In this document: positions 38,979-49,370 of the stretch, piece after piece
Layout: each line of letters begins with the position of its first letter
Position numbering within the stretch: the stretch's first letter is position 1
Origin: an uncultured Pelagibacteraceae bacterium
Lineage (GTDB): Bacteria > Pseudomonadota > Alphaproteobacteria > Pelagibacterales > Pelagibacteraceae
Direction: 5' to 3'
DNA: 64,000 nucleotides
Assembly (NCBI GenBank): GCA_902575835.1
Contig: CACGSX010000001.1
Span: 229,405 to 293,404 of the forward strand
Translations under genes and position numbers: made by a program
Notes under the pieces: model-generated
Seen by the model: only the letters and a program-made list of their open reading frames with translations
Databases searched by the model: none
Told to the model about the DNA's origin: nothing

Positions 38979-40744
38979 TAAACTAAGGACTTACCTTTGC
39001 CGGTAATCTTCTTATTTTCTTGATCTTTGGGTCCTAAAATCATCTGATTATGAGGCTTTCCAGATGGTATCATTGGAAAACAATTTTCTACTTTATCAAC
39101 CATACAATCAAATATTACAGGTCTATCTGTATTCAACATTTCAATAATCTTATCGTCTAGCTCTTCTGGTGTTTTTGCTCTTATACCAACACAGTTATAT
39201 GCTTCTGCTAATTTAACAAAATCTGGTAGAGCAGCAGTATAACTTTCAGAATAGTTTTTATCATGTAAAAGTTCTTGCCATTGTCTAACCATACCCATGT
39301 ATTGATTATTCAATATAAATATTTTAATTGGAAGGTTGTATTGTACGGCTGTGGACATTTCCTGTATTGTCATTAATACTGAAGCCTCTCCCGCAATATC
39401 AATAACTAATTTTTTTGGGTGAGCAACTTGTACACCCACCGCTGCTGGTAAACCATATCCCATTGTACCTAAACCACCAGATGTCATCCAACGATTTGGT
39501 TTGTTAAATTTATAATGTTGTGCAGCCCACATTTGATGCTGTCCTACCTCAGTTGTAATATAGGAATCTTTGTCTTTAGTTAATTCATATAATCTTTCAA
39601 TTGCATACTGAGGTTTTATAGTCTCTTCACTTCCAATATAATCTAAAGATCTAACCGACCTCCATTTTTGAATTTTTTCCCACCACTTAGAAGTCTTTTG
39701 TTTATTTGATTTTAAAAATTTTGATTTTTTTTGTTTTAAACTTTTCAAAGTAAATGAAAGAACAGTTTTTACATCTCCTACAATTGCTAAATCAACTTTA
39801 ACATTTTTATTAATAGATGATGGGTCTATATCTATGTGAACTTTTTTTGAATTTGGTGAAAATTCATCTATTTTACCTGTTATCCTATCATCAAAACGTG
39901 CTCCAATATTAATCATTAAATCACAATCGTGCATTGCATTATTTGCTTCATAAGTTCCATGCATGCCCAACATTCCTAAAAATTGATTATCATCACCTGG
40001 GAATGATCCTAATCCCTGTAAAGTTGAGGTAATAGGAAAACCTGTTGCATAAACAAGTTCCCTTAAAAGTTCACTAGCCCTAGGTCCAGAGTTAATCACT
40101 CCACCACCTGTATAAAAAATAGGTTTTGAAGATTTACTCATTAAATCAATTAGCTGATCAATACTATTTTGATTAAAATGATTGTGAGATTTTCCATTTA
40201 ATTTTTTTTCTTTTTTGGGTTTCTTGTATTTTGTTTTTTGAAATTGAATATCTTTTGGTATATCTACTAAAACTGGTCCTGGTCTACCAGTAGTTGCTAC
40301 CTCAAATGCTTTGTGTATTGTGCTAGCTAAATCATTTATATCTTTGACTAACCAATTATGTTTTGTGCAAGGTCTAGTTATTCCAGTTGTATCACATTCT
40401 TGAAATGCATCTGTACCAATTAAATGAGTTGGAACTTGTCCAGAAATACAAACTAATGGAATGGAGTCCATATACGCATCAGTCAAAGCTGTAACTACAT
40501 TTGTTGCACCTGGACCTGAAGTTACTAAAATAACACCTGGTTTACCTGATGATCTTGCGTATCCTTCTGCTGCATGACCAGCACCTTGTTCATGTCTAAC
40601 CAAAACATGTTTGATTGATTTAAAATTCTGTAATTCGTCATAAATTGGTAGAACTGCACCTCCTGGATAGCCAAAAATATGATCAACATTTTGATCCTCC
40701 ATACACTTAAATACAATTTCAGCACCTGAGTATAATTTTGACAT
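38978..40744 (-). CDS. ilvB: Acetolactate synthase large subunit
   Basis: FGYPGGAVLPIYDEL; VLVRHEQGAGHAAEGYARSSGKPGVILVTSGPGATN; ThDP region GEASVLMTIQEMSTAVQYNLPIKIFILNNQYMGMVRQWQEL. Confidence 0.98.
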   Translation of the reverse strand: MSKLYSGAEIVFKCMEDQNVDHIFGYPGGAVLPIYDELQNFKSIKHVLVRHEQGAGHAAEGYARSSGKPGVILVTSGPGATNVVTALTDAYMDSIPLVCISGQVPTHLIGTDAFQECDTTGITRPCTKHNWLVKDINDLASTIHKAFEVATTGRPGPVLVDIPKDIQFQKTKYKKPKKEKKLNGKSHNHFNQNSIDQLIDLMSKSSKPIFYTGGGVINSGPRASELLRELVYATGFPITSTLQGLGSFPGDDNQFLGMLGMHGTYEANNAMHDCDLMINIGARFDDRITGKIDEFSPNSKKVHIDIDPSSINKNVKVDLAIVGDVKTVLSFTLKSLKQKKSKFLKSNKQKTSKWWEKIQKWRSVRSLDYIGSEETIKPQYAIERLYELTKDKDSYITTEVGQHQMWAAQHYKFNKPNRWMTSGGLGTMGYGLPAAVGVQVAHPKKLVIDIAGEASVLMTIQEMSTAVQYNLPIKIFILNNQYMGMVRQWQELLHDKNYSESYTAALPDFVKLAEAYNCVGIRAKTPEELDDKIIEMLNTDRPVIFDCMVDKVENCFPMIPSGKPHNQMILGPKDQENKKITGKGKSLV

Positions 40745-40785
40745 TCAGACAATCTAGCTGAAGTTGTGCTAATAGGTCAAGCAAT

Positions 40786-41709
40786 CTATGCTGATTTAGG
40801 AAATTTTTTTAAATATGATTTAATAGTATTAAATTTTATTTTTTGCCAATCAGACATCTGGCCTCTTGCCCAAGTAGATTGTCTCTTGGCATATTGTCTT
40901 GTTTTTATTGATATTTTTTCTTTCAATTCAGTAAGATCTATTCTTTTGTCGAGATATTCTTTAATCTCACTTAGACCAATAACTTTATTAGATGAAAAAT
41001 CTTTCTTGACTCTTAATTTATAAAACCTCTTAGCCTCTTTTATTGCTCCATCTCTTAACATTTCATTTGTTCTTATAGAAATTCTTTCTATTAACTTATC
41101 TCTAGGATAATCGATATGTAGCTTTATAAAGCTGTCCTGATTAAAATCAGAGTATGTTTCACTGTACCAATCAAACAATGATTTATTTGTATACTTTTTT
41201 ACTTCATAGGCTCTTATTGATCTTTGAGAATCATTTTTGTTAATTTTTTTTTTGCAAAGTGGGTCTAGCTTAATAAGTTCAGAATAAAATTTTTTTTGTC
41301 CTATTTTTGATTGTTTTTTTCTTATCCTATTTCGAATAGTGACTGGAATATCGGGAATTTTAACAATACCATCGATAAGTGCTTTAAAATATAAACCTGT
41401 ACCACCAACAAGAATTGGAGTTTTATTTTTCTTCTTAATATTATCAATTTTTAACTTGGCGTCCTTTAGCCAATTTCCTGTAGAATAATTATTTTTTACA
41501 CTTTTAAATCCATATAAATGATGTTTTATATTATTTAGATCATTTTGCTGAGGTCTTGCCGTAAGAATTTTGAGTTCTTTAAATATTTGCATGCTATCTG
41601 CATTTATCACTTCTCCGTTTATTTTTTTTGCAAGCTGAATAGCAAATTTTGATTTTCCAGATGCTGTTGGTCCTGAAATAAGAATTATTTTGGACTTTAA
41701 GTCCATCAA
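40786..41709 (-). CDS. miaA: tRNA dimethylallyltransferase
   Basis: ILISGPTASGKSKFAIQLAKKINGEVINADSMQIF; PILVGGTGLYFKAL. Confidence 0.96.
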   Translation of the reverse strand: MMDLKSKIILISGPTASGKSKFAIQLAKKINGEVINADSMQIFKELKILTARPQQNDLNNIKHHLYGFKSVKNNYSTGNWLKDAKLKIDNIKKKNKTPILVGGTGLYFKALIDGIVKIPDIPVTIRNRIRKKQSKIGQKKFYSELIKLDPLCKKKINKNDSQRSIRAYEVKKYTNKSLFDWYSETYSDFNQDSFIKLHIDYPRDKLIERISIRTNEMLRDGAIKEAKRFYKLRVKKDFSSNKVIGLSEIKEYLDKRIDLTELKEKISIKTRQYAKRQSTWARGQMSDWQKIKFNTIKSYLKKFPKSA

Positions 41710-43124
41710 TTTAATTTAACACCAATATATCTTCTTTGGTTATTGTTATTGTAAATTGCGATAAGTAAACTTTTATCATTACTTTTTAGAGCTAGTTTTA
41801 CAATGTTATCTAGATCTCCAATGGTATTGATCTTTTTCTTTTGCGCTTCAACAATAATATTATTTACTTGAAGATAATTAACTGGGCTATCTTTATCGAT
41901 TTCTGTGATAACTAAACCTGTTGTATTTTTTGGTAAATTTCTTTCTTTAATATCATCTTTATTTAGTAATCTCACTTTTATTTTTAACCCATCAATTGCA
42001 TCTACTTTAGGTTTTTCAGTTACTAAACCTTGGGATTTAAAGTCCTCAGATGTTTCAAGTCTTCCAAGTATAATTTCCTTAGTTATTTCTCTTTTATTTC
42101 TCCAAACTTTTAGTTTTACTTTTTTTCCAACTTCAGTTTCTGCAACTATTCTTGGAAGCTCGCTCATTTCATTAATTTTTTTGCTATCAAATTCTAAAAT
42201 TATGTCTCCAGCTTTAATTCCACCCTTATCTGATGGACTATTTTCAGCTACACTAGCAACAAGTGCCCCTCTTGGTTCATCTAATTTTTCAACATCTGCA
42301 ATATCTTTTGTAACTGTTTGGATCCTTACACCTAACCATCCTCTTTTGGTTTCACCAAATTCAATTAATTGATTAATTACTTTTTGTGCACTATTAGAAG
42401 GTATTGCAAAACCAATTCCAATTGAACCTGATTGACCTAATATTGCTGTATTAATTCCAACTACATCCCCATCCATATTAAACAATGGACCACCTGAATT
42501 ACCTTGGTTAATTGATGCATCAGTTTGAATGTAGTCTTCATATCTAGAAAGACCAATACTTCTGTTTCTTGCAGAGATTATTCCTGCGGTAACCGTTCCA
42601 CCTAAGCCAAATGGATTACCAATTGCAATAACCCAATCACCTATTCTTGCAGTATCAGAGTCTCCGAACTTAACTGGTTTGAATTTTTGATCTGACTCTA
42701 TTTGAAGAACTGCCAAATCCATACCAGGATCAGCTCCAATTACTTTTGCCTTTATATTTTTTTCACCATTAACTCTAACAAAAACATCTTCTGCGCCTTG
42801 GATTACGTGGTTGTTTGTTATAACAATTCCTTTTTCATCAATAATGAACCCTGATCCAAGGGCGCTTGTCTGTCTCTTCTGCGGAGTTCCGTAATCTTTG
42901 AACATATCTTCAAAAGGAGATCCTGGAGGAAATTCAAATGGAAATGGGTTAGAACGTGTGGTTATTGTTGTTGTAGTCGAGATATTTACTACTGATGGCA
43001 TTAATTTTTCAGCAAGATCTGCAAAAGATGCGGGCGTACTTGCTGCATAAGTAGTATTTTGAATATTAATTGAAAATAATATTAGTAATAAAATCTTTAT
43101 GAATCTCATCTTTTTAAATACCAA
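41706..43124 (-). CDS. Periplasmic Do/DegP-like serine protease with PDZ domains
   Basis: GSGFIIDEKGIVITNNHVIQGA; DLAVLQI; YIQTDASINQGNSGGPLFNMDGDVVGINTAI. Confidence 0.95.
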   Translation of the reverse strand: MVFKKMRFIKILLLILFSINIQNTTYAASTPASFADLAEKLMPSVVNISTTTTITTRSNPFPFEFPPGSPFEDMFKDYGTPQKRQTSALGSGFIIDEKGIVITNNHVIQGAEDVFVRVNGEKNIKAKVIGADPGMDLAVLQIESDQKFKPVKFGDSDTARIGDWVIAIGNPFGLGGTVTAGIISARNRSIGLSRYEDYIQTDASINQGNSGGPLFNMDGDVVGINTAILGQSGSIGIGFAIPSNSAQKVINQLIEFGETKRGWLGVRIQTVTKDIADVEKLDEPRGALVASVAENSPSDKGGIKAGDIILEFDSKKINEMSELPRIVAETEVGKKVKLKVWRNKREITKEIILGRLETSEDFKSQGLVTEKPKVDAIDGLKIKVRLLNKDDIKERNLPKNTTGLVITEIDKDSPVNYLQVNNIIVEAQKKKINTIGDLDNIVKLALKSNDKSLLIAIYNNNNQRRYIGVKLN

Positions 43125-43291
43125 ATAATAAAAAAACCAATCACCGCAAATATTAATCCACCAGTTCTTAGCTGATTATCAGTGACTTCTTTTAACTTCA
43201 TTATCATATTTTTCATTTTTGATGGAAATATGGCGTAAAGAATACCTTCAATAAAAAGGAATAGACCAAATGCAATGATCAATTCTCTCAT
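43106..43291 (-). CDS. DUF2065 small membrane protein
   Basis: 61 aa, two TMs; LIAFGLFLFIEGILYAIFPSKMKNMIMKL; located between hflC and protease. Confidence 0.8.
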   Translation of the reverse strand: MRELIIAFGLFLFIEGILYAIFPSKMKNMIMKLKEVTDNQLRTGGLIFAVIGFFIIWYLKR

Positions 43292-43296
43292 TAAAA

Positions 43297-44166
43297 TTAC
43301 TCTACTTTTTGATCAATATTTCCAAAAAATTTAAAAAATTCACTATCTGGTGAAAGTATCATTGAGGTTTCTCCACCAATTAGAGCTTTTTGATAAGCTT
43401 GCATAGCTCTATAAAAAGCGAAAAATTCAGGATCTTGTCCGAAGGCATCTGCAAAAATCTTATTCTTCAAACCATCACCTTCTCCTTTCATAATCTCAGA
43501 TTTTTTCTGTGCATCTGCAAGAATAACTGTTACTTCTTTATCAGCAGTTGAGGTGATTGTTACTGCCATCTCTGCTCCTTTTGCTCTAAATTCTTTTGCT
43601 TCTCTTTCCCTTTCAGTTTGCATTCTTCTAAAAATTGCATCACTGTTCGCTTGAGGAAGGTCTGCTCTTTTAATTCTTACATCAACTATACTAATACCAA
43701 AGTTTTCTGCTTCATTGTTTACACCTTCTTGAATTAACGACATTTGTTTTGTTCTATCTTCTGATAATAGCGTTTGTAGTTCTTGCTGTCCAAGCACGTT
43801 TCTTATTCTTGAATTTATAATTGTAGCTAATCTTGATCTTGCGACTCTTTCATTTCCAACAGATATATAAAATTTAAGAGGATCAATTATTTGAAATCTT
43901 GCAAACGCGTCGACGATAAGTCTTTTTTGATCTGATGCAATTACTTCTTCCGGGGGTGTATCAAGGTTTAAAATTCTTTTATCCAAGAATACAACATTTT
44001 GTATGAATGGAATTTTAAAATTAATGCCTGGTTTGGATATAATTCTTTTAGGATCACCAAATTGAAGTACTATTGCTTGATTAACCTCTTTTACTATAAA
44101 AACTGAAAAGTAAATTGTTGCAGCAATTAGAATTATTATTGGTAATAAAAATTTTCCTGCTTTCAT
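43297..44166 (-). CDS. hflC: HflC modulator of FtsH
   Basis: SPFH domain; VKEVNQAIVLQFGDPKRIISKPGINFKIPFIQNVVFLDKRI. Confidence 0.95.
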   Translation of the reverse strand: MKAGKFLLPIIILIAATIYFSVFIVKEVNQAIVLQFGDPKRIISKPGINFKIPFIQNVVFLDKRILNLDTPPEEVIASDQKRLIVDAFARFQIIDPLKFYISVGNERVARSRLATIINSRIRNVLGQQELQTLLSEDRTKQMSLIQEGVNNEAENFGISIVDVRIKRADLPQANSDAIFRRMQTEREREAKEFRAKGAEMAVTITSTADKEVTVILADAQKKSEIMKGEGDGLKNKIFADAFGQDPEFFAFYRAMQAYQKALIGGETSMILSPDSEFFKFFGNIDQKVE

Positions 44167-44167
44167 T

Positions 44168-45259
44168 TTAATTAGTCCCTGTCTTTAATTCTTGTAAAGG
44201 CAGATACGGAACTACACCTTCACCTGAATTTTTATCAATTATTATTTTATTAATATCAGCTAATACTTCTTCCATTGTTTCAAGATACATTCTTTCTTGA
44301 GTTACTTTTTTGGCCTTTGCATATTCGTTATAGATTGACAAAAATCTACTTGCTTCTCCTTCTGCCTTTGCAACAACTTCTTTTTTATAAGCCTCTGCTG
44401 CTTGGAGAATTTTTGCTGCCTCTCCTCGTGCTCTTGGAATTACATCGTTAGCATATGCTTCAGCTTCGTTCTTAGATCTTTCCATATCTGCTCTTGCAGC
44501 TTGGACATCTCTGAACGCATCAATAACTTGGTCTGGTGGATCGGCTTTTTGTGTTTGAACTTGTGTAATTTGAATTCCACTTGTGTATTCGTCTAAGATT
44601 TCCTGAATTATTTCTTGAGTATCAGCTTCTATTACAGATCTACCTTCTGTCAAAATTGGTTGAATATCAGATCTCGCAATAACTTCTCTCATAGCTGTTT
44701 CTGCTGCTGCTTTAACTGTTCCCTCTGGATCTTGAATTTTGAATAAAAAATTACCAGCATCTTTAATTACCCAAAATACTGAAAAATCTATGTTAACTAT
44801 GTTTTCATCACCTGTTAACATTAAACTTTCTTCTGGTACATCTGCAACTCCGCCTGAGGAAAATCCACTGTCCCTCTCTGACCTAAATCCAATATCCATT
44901 CGATTAACTTTTGTGACTTTAGGGGTTAATACATTTTCAATTGGAAAAGGAAGATGGTAATTTAATCCAGGTTGTGTAGTTTTAACAAATTTTCCAAATC
45001 TTAAAACAACACCTTGTTCATCAGGTAAAACTCTATAAAGACCACTTAAAGTCCAAACAATTAGAAGGATTATAAGACCAATTATTATTGGTTTAGCCCC
45101 ACCTTTTCCTCCTCCTAAGAATTTATTTATTATTGATTGTAGTTTACTAATAACTTCATCAATATTTGGAGGAGTAGGACCTTTTCTAAATCCACCATTT
45201 CCACTACCGCCTCCACCTGGAGGTGTTCCCCATGGGCTTTGATTTTTAAAATCACTCAT
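44168..45259 (-). CDS. hflK: HflK modulator of FtsH
   Basis: Gly-rich N-terminus; GLYRVLPDEQGVVLRFGKFVKTTQPGLNYHLPFPIENV. Confidence 0.95.
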   Translation of the reverse strand: MSDFKNQSPWGTPPGGGGSGNGGFRKGPTPPNIDEVISKLQSIINKFLGGGKGGAKPIIIGLIILLIVWTLSGLYRVLPDEQGVVLRFGKFVKTTQPGLNYHLPFPIENVLTPKVTKVNRMDIGFRSERDSGFSSGGVADVPEESLMLTGDENIVNIDFSVFWVIKDAGNFLFKIQDPEGTVKAAAETAMREVIARSDIQPILTEGRSVIEADTQEIIQEILDEYTSGIQITQVQTQKADPPDQVIDAFRDVQAARADMERSKNEAEAYANDVIPRARGEAAKILQAAEAYKKEVVAKAEGEASRFLSIYNEYAKAKKVTQERMYLETMEEVLADINKIIIDKNSGEGVVPYLPLQELKTGTN

Positions 45260-45313
45260 AATACGACACTCTATATAGTGTCTTTATTAGTAAAAACAAG
45301 GTAATGGTAAATT

Positions 45314-46138
45314 ATGGACAACAAAAAAGTAGGTTTAAGTGACACAACAAAGACAAAAACTGAGCCAAAAACCTTTAGAAGGAACCCAATTATTGGAACA
45401 AAGTTTACAATTGCAATCTCAAGTGCAAAAGGAGGAGTGGGAAAGTCAACATTTGCCTCGAATCTTGCTTTGGCATTAAAAAAAATGGACTTAAATGTTG
45501 GTTTGCTTGATGCAGATATATATGGACCATCATTGCCAAAATTATTCTCTATAAATGAAAAGCCTGAAAGTGATGGGCAAAAATTAAAGCCAATTTTAAA
45601 ATATGGAATTCAATGTATGTCCATAGGATTTTTAACAGAAGAGCAAACACCAATGATTTGGCGGGGTCCAATGGTTATTTCTGCGATAAAAACTTTTACA
45701 CAAAAAGTTTTGTGGGAGAATTTAGATTTTTTAATTGTTGATATGCCGCCAGGAACTGGAGATACGCAATTGACTTTTGCGCAAGAAATTAACCTAGATG
45801 GAGTAATTATTATATCAACACCGCAAGAAATAGCCTTACAGGATGTAAAACGTGGAATAAGGATGTTTGATAAACTTAAAGTAAAAATATTAGGACTTAT
45901 AGATAATATGAGTCATTTCGTTGGAGATGATGGAAAAAAATATGCAATATTCGGTGAAGGTGGCGTAAAAAAGACTGCTGAAGAATTTAAAAAAGATTTT
46001 ATGGGAGAAATACCAATTGATCCTGAAGTTGGAAAGCAAGGAGATTTGGGTTCACCAATAGTAGAAAGCAAGCCAGACCATGAGATATCAAAAATATATT
46101 TTAAGTTTGCCGAAAAAATTAAATCAATTTATTTTTAA
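45314..46138 (+). CDS. mrp: Mrp/NBP35-type Fe-S cluster carrier ATPase (without N-terminal MIP18 domain)
   Basis: [53 protein letters not shown]. Confidence 0.93.
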   Translation: MDNKKVGLSDTTKTKTEPKTFRRNPIIGTKFTIAISSAKGGVGKSTFASNLALALKKMDLNVGLLDADIYGPSLPKLFSINEKPESDGQKLKPILKYGIQCMSIGFLTEEQTPMIWRGPMVISAIKTFTQKVLWENLDFLIVDMPPGTGDTQLTFAQEINLDGVIIISTPQEIALQDVKRGIRMFDKLKVKILGLIDNMSHFVGDDGKKYAIFGEGGVKKTAEEFKKDFMGEIPIDPEVGKQGDLGSPIVESKPDHEISKIYFKFAEKIKSIYF

Positions 46139-47066
46139 GATCAAAAGCTTCCATAAGTTCGTTCCATTCTCTTTTAGATAAACCTGTGTCATCGATAGAA
46201 ACATTTTCACCTTTTATAAGTTTTTGAATAATAATTTTTCCTTTTGCAGAAACTTCTGTTCCACCAACCCTATAATCCATAAAAGCTTCATAAGTTATTG
46301 GTACCCATTTTTTAACAGTATCAAGCATAGCATCAGCATAAGCTCTAATCTCGTACTGAGCATGATGATCTGCTCTGAGCCTCAAAAAATTCATCAGATT
46401 TAATAAATCTGTTTTCCAATACCATTGAGTATAAGTATTTAACGTTAAGTTCATTCTGGCAAGCTCTCTTGCTAAACCTACAGCATTTTCATCTATAGTT
46501 GATCCATCATATCTTTCATTAAGCATAGTTTCATAATTATTATAAGTTTGTTCAGCATCTCCTTTTAATAAATTCAAAACTTTTTTTGCTTTTTCTCCAT
46601 CTAAAATATCCCCTCTACCTTGTCTATTACTCTGTGATTGAGCGGCAAGATGTTGCGGCTCTGGTAGATAAAATTCTTTATCTAAAATCGAGTATCTTGC
46701 AGAATATTCATTTACATTTGCTGTTCTATGTCTAATCCATTGTCTTGCTATAAATATAGGTAGCTTTACATGATATTTTATTTCACACATTTCAAAAGGA
46801 GTGCTGTGCCAATGTCTCATCAAGTATTTTATTAAACCAGCATCTGTTGAAACTTTTTTTGTGCCTTTTCCATAAGAAACTCTAGCTGATTGAACCACGG
46901 AGGTATCATCACCCATATAGTCAACAACTCTTATAAAACCGTGGTCTAATATTGGAATTGCATTGTATAGAATTTTTTCAAGTTCTGGGGCTGTTACTCT
47001 TTTTGTTGAATTTTGCTGAGATTGCTGGTCTTTTATTTCTTTTATTTGTCCGTCAGTTAACTTCAT
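46119..47066 (-). CDS. thyX: Flavin-dependent thymidylate synthase
   Basis: [20 protein letters not shown] ThyX motif. Confidence 0.95.
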   Translation of the reverse strand: MKLTDGQIKEIKDQQSQQNSTKRVTAPELEKILYNAIPILDHGFIRVVDYMGDDTSVVQSARVSYGKGTKKVSTDAGLIKYLMRHWHSTPFEMCEIKYHVKLPIFIARQWIRHRTANVNEYSARYSILDKEFYLPEPQHLAAQSQSNRQGRGDILDGEKAKKVLNLLKGDAEQTYNNYETMLNERYDGSTIDENAVGLARELARMNLTLNTYTQWYWKTDLLNLMNFLRLRADHHAQYEIRAYADAMLDTVKKWVPITYEAFMDYRVGGTEVSAKGKIIIQKLIKGENVSIDDTGLSKREWNELMEAFDLKNKLI

Positions 47067-47129
47067 GAATAATTTATTGAATCTATTGAATTTGGTTTTA
47101 TATTATTAATGTTGGTTTTCCAACTATGA

Positions 47130-47372
47130 CGATAAACGAATTTCGTAATAACCATTACGGACGTGGGGGCAGTACCCACCACCTCCACCATTTTCAACTT
47201 ATGGGGGTGAATTAGGATCGACGGATGACTAAAAGTTATTCTTTCGTTCGGTATTGTTCCGCCGTGAAGGGCTAATTTATAAATGCTAACGAAAGTTACG
47301 CACTTGCAGCTTAATTAATTTATTAATTAAGTTACGGGGTCCGGGGCACCTGGCAACAGAACGCCCCTCAAT
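47130..47372 (+). ncRNA. ssrA: Permuted two-piece tmRNA (acceptor piece ending CCA at 47190; coding piece from about 47203; tag ORF 47285-47314 encoding ANESYALAA)
   Basis: Acceptor strand CACCTCC+A+CCA (47180-47190) pairs with GGGGGTG (47203-47209); T-arm GTGGG-GGCAGTA-CCCAC; GGATCGACGG core; AATAAC (47147-47152) complements GTTATT (47235-47240); tag GCT AAC GAA AGT TAC GCA CTT GCA GCT TAA. Outer boundaries approximate. Confidence 0.92.
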
Positions 47373-47385
47373 AAATATTTGTTTT

Positions 47386-47471
47386 TGGTGCGGTCAGAGA
47401 GAATCGAACTCTCATGGGCTAGGCCCACACGGCCCTCAACCGTGCCTGTCTACCAGTTTCAGCATGACCGC
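47386..47471 (-). tRNA. tRNA-Leu(GAG), CCA encoded
   Basis: Reverse strand GCGGTCATGCTGAAACTGGTAGACAGGCACGGTTGAGGGCCGTG...GAGAGTTCGATTCTCTCTGACCGCACCA; anticodon loop TTGAGGG. Confidence 0.95.
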
Positions 47472-47529
47472 GTGTTATGCGGCAGAATAAATGAATGACA
47501 ATTCTATTTCAAGTTGATAAGTTTTTTTT

Positions 47530-48519
47530 ATGGAATTTACTAGTGAAATAAAAAAAGCAACAAGCTCAATTTACAACAAAGTATCAAAAAAAATTCCTGA
47601 GATAGAATGGGCTACACATGCGCCTTATATTTATAAAATTAATAAATTAAAAAAAGAGAAGAATGCAGTAATTCTTGCACACAATTATCAAACACCAGAA
47701 ATTTATCACGGCATTTCAGATTTTTCTGCAGATTCTTTAGCTTTAGCAGTAGAGGCTGCAAAAACAAAAGCAGATATAATTGTCATGTGTGGAGTTCATT
47801 TTATGGCTGAAACTGCAAAATTAATGAGTCCAGAAAAAAAAGTTTTATTACCAGATATGAAAGCAGGTTGTTCACTCTCTTCATCTATAACAGGCGATGA
47901 TGTTAGAAATCTCAAAAAAAAATACCCTGGCGTTCCAGTGGTTTCGTATGTAAATACATCTGCTGATGTGAAAGCTGAAACTGACGTTTGCTGTACATCT
48001 GCAAATGCAGTAAAAATTGTAGAGTCATTAGGAGTAAAAAAAGTAATATTTTTACCCGATGATTTTTTAGCTAAATATGTAGCATCGCAAACTGATATAG
48101 AAATTATTTCTTGGAAGGGAACTTGTGAAGTGCATGAACAATTCAATGATCAAGAAATTAATGATATTAGAAAAGCTAATCCAGGTATAAAAATAATAGC
48201 CCATCCAGAATGCCCACCTGATGTGATACAAGCGTCTGATTTTGCAGGTTCTACAAGTGGAATGATTAAATATGTGAGAGATAATCAACCAGAAAAAGTT
48301 ATGATGGTTACAGAATGCTCAATGAGCGATAATGTACAAATTGATAATCCAAATGTTGAATTTATTAGACCATGTAATCTTTGTCCTCATATGAAAAGAA
48401 TAACTTTGCCTAAAATATTAGATTGTTTAGAAAATGAAAATAATGAATTAATAATGGATAATGAGACAATCGAAAAAGCAAGAAAATCTGTAGAAAGAAT
48501 GGCAGAAATAGGCAGATAA
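47530..48519 (+). CDS. nadA: Quinolinate synthase A
   Basis: AVILAHNYQTPEIYHGISDFSADSLALAVEA; MKAGCSLSSSI; HPECPPDVIQASDFAGSTSGMI. Confidence 0.96.
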   Translation: MEFTSEIKKATSSIYNKVSKKIPEIEWATHAPYIYKINKLKKEKNAVILAHNYQTPEIYHGISDFSADSLALAVEAAKTKADIIVMCGVHFMAETAKLMSPEKKVLLPDMKAGCSLSSSITGDDVRNLKKKYPGVPVVSYVNTSADVKAETDVCCTSANAVKIVESLGVKKVIFLPDDFLAKYVASQTDIEIISWKGTCEVHEQFNDQEINDIRKANPGIKIIAHPECPPDVIQASDFAGSTSGMIKYVRDNQPEKVMMVTECSMSDNVQIDNPNVEFIRPCNLCPHMKRITLPKILDCLENENNELIMDNETIEKARKSVERMAEIGR

Positions 48520-48524
48520 AATCT

Positions 48525-49361
48525 GTGTCTAAAATTCAATTAAGTAAAAATTTTATTAAGTCATCATGTAAATTGGCTTTGAATGAGGACTTATATCCAT
48601 CAGGCGATATTACTTCAGAACTAATTGACAAAAATGTTAAAAAAAAAGTTAAAATGATATGTAACCAAAATGGTATTTTAGGTGGGATAGATTTTGCTAA
48701 AGAGACTTTTAGATTAGTAGATAAAAAAATAAATTTTAAAAATAAAAAAAAAGATGGATCTCGAATAAGAAAAGGCGAGGTAGTTGCGACTATTAATGGT
48801 AACCTAAAAAATATTCTAATCGGTGAGAGAGTAGCATTAAACTTTGTTTCTCATATTTCTGGAATAGCAACGAAAACAAATATGTTTGTAAAGATAGTTA
48901 GAAAAAAAACTAAAATATGCTGCACAAGAAAAACGATCCCAAATCTTAGGGTGATCCAAAAATATGCTGTAAAATTAGGTGGTGGAACAAACCACAGATT
49001 TAACTTAAGTGATGAATACTTAATAAAAGATAACCATATAAGTTCTGAAAAAAATTTTGAAAATTTAATTCAAAGAGCCATCAAAAAAAAGAGGGGAAAA
49101 AAAATTACAGTTGAGGTTGATAATTTATCTCAGTTAAAGAGAATATTGGGTCTGAAATTTGATAGGATTTTATTAGATAATATGAATTCAAAAAATTTAA
49201 AAAAAGCAGTCAAAATGTCTAAGAAACTTTATGAAACTGAAGCTTCAGGAAGAATTAATTTAGAGAATGTTAAAAATGTTTCCTCTACTGGTGTAGATAG
49301 GATTTCTATAGGATCTTTAACTCACTCAATTAATGCATTAGACTTAAAATTGGAAATCTAA
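48525..49361 (+). CDS. nadC: Nicotinate-nucleotide pyrophosphorylase (GTG start)
   Basis: EDLYPSGDITSELI; GERVALNFVSHISGIATKT; TRKTIPNLRVIQKYAVKLGGGTNHRFNLSD. Confidence 0.95.
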   Translation: MSKIQLSKNFIKSSCKLALNEDLYPSGDITSELIDKNVKKKVKMICNQNGILGGIDFAKETFRLVDKKINFKNKKKDGSRIRKGEVVATINGNLKNILIGERVALNFVSHISGIATKTNMFVKIVRKKTKICCTRKTIPNLRVIQKYAVKLGGGTNHRFNLSDEYLIKDNHISSEKNFENLIQRAIKKKRGKKITVEVDNLSQLKRILGLKFDRILLDNMNSKNLKKAVKMSKKLYETEASGRINLENVKNVSSTGVDRISIGSLTHSINALDLKLEI

Positions 49362-49370
49362 GATTTAATT

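Noticed and set aside
41905-42372. 155-aa plus-strand ORF
   Set aside because: Antisense within the Do-like protease gene; no motif.
47130-47471. Prophage/integrative element attachment at tmRNA/tRNA-Leu
   Set aside because: Such RNA genes are common att sites, but no integrase, phage gene or duplicated tRNA fragment was seen; both flanks are housekeeping genes.
47796-48146. 116-aa minus-strand ORF
   Set aside because: Antisense within nadA; no motif, no RBS context.
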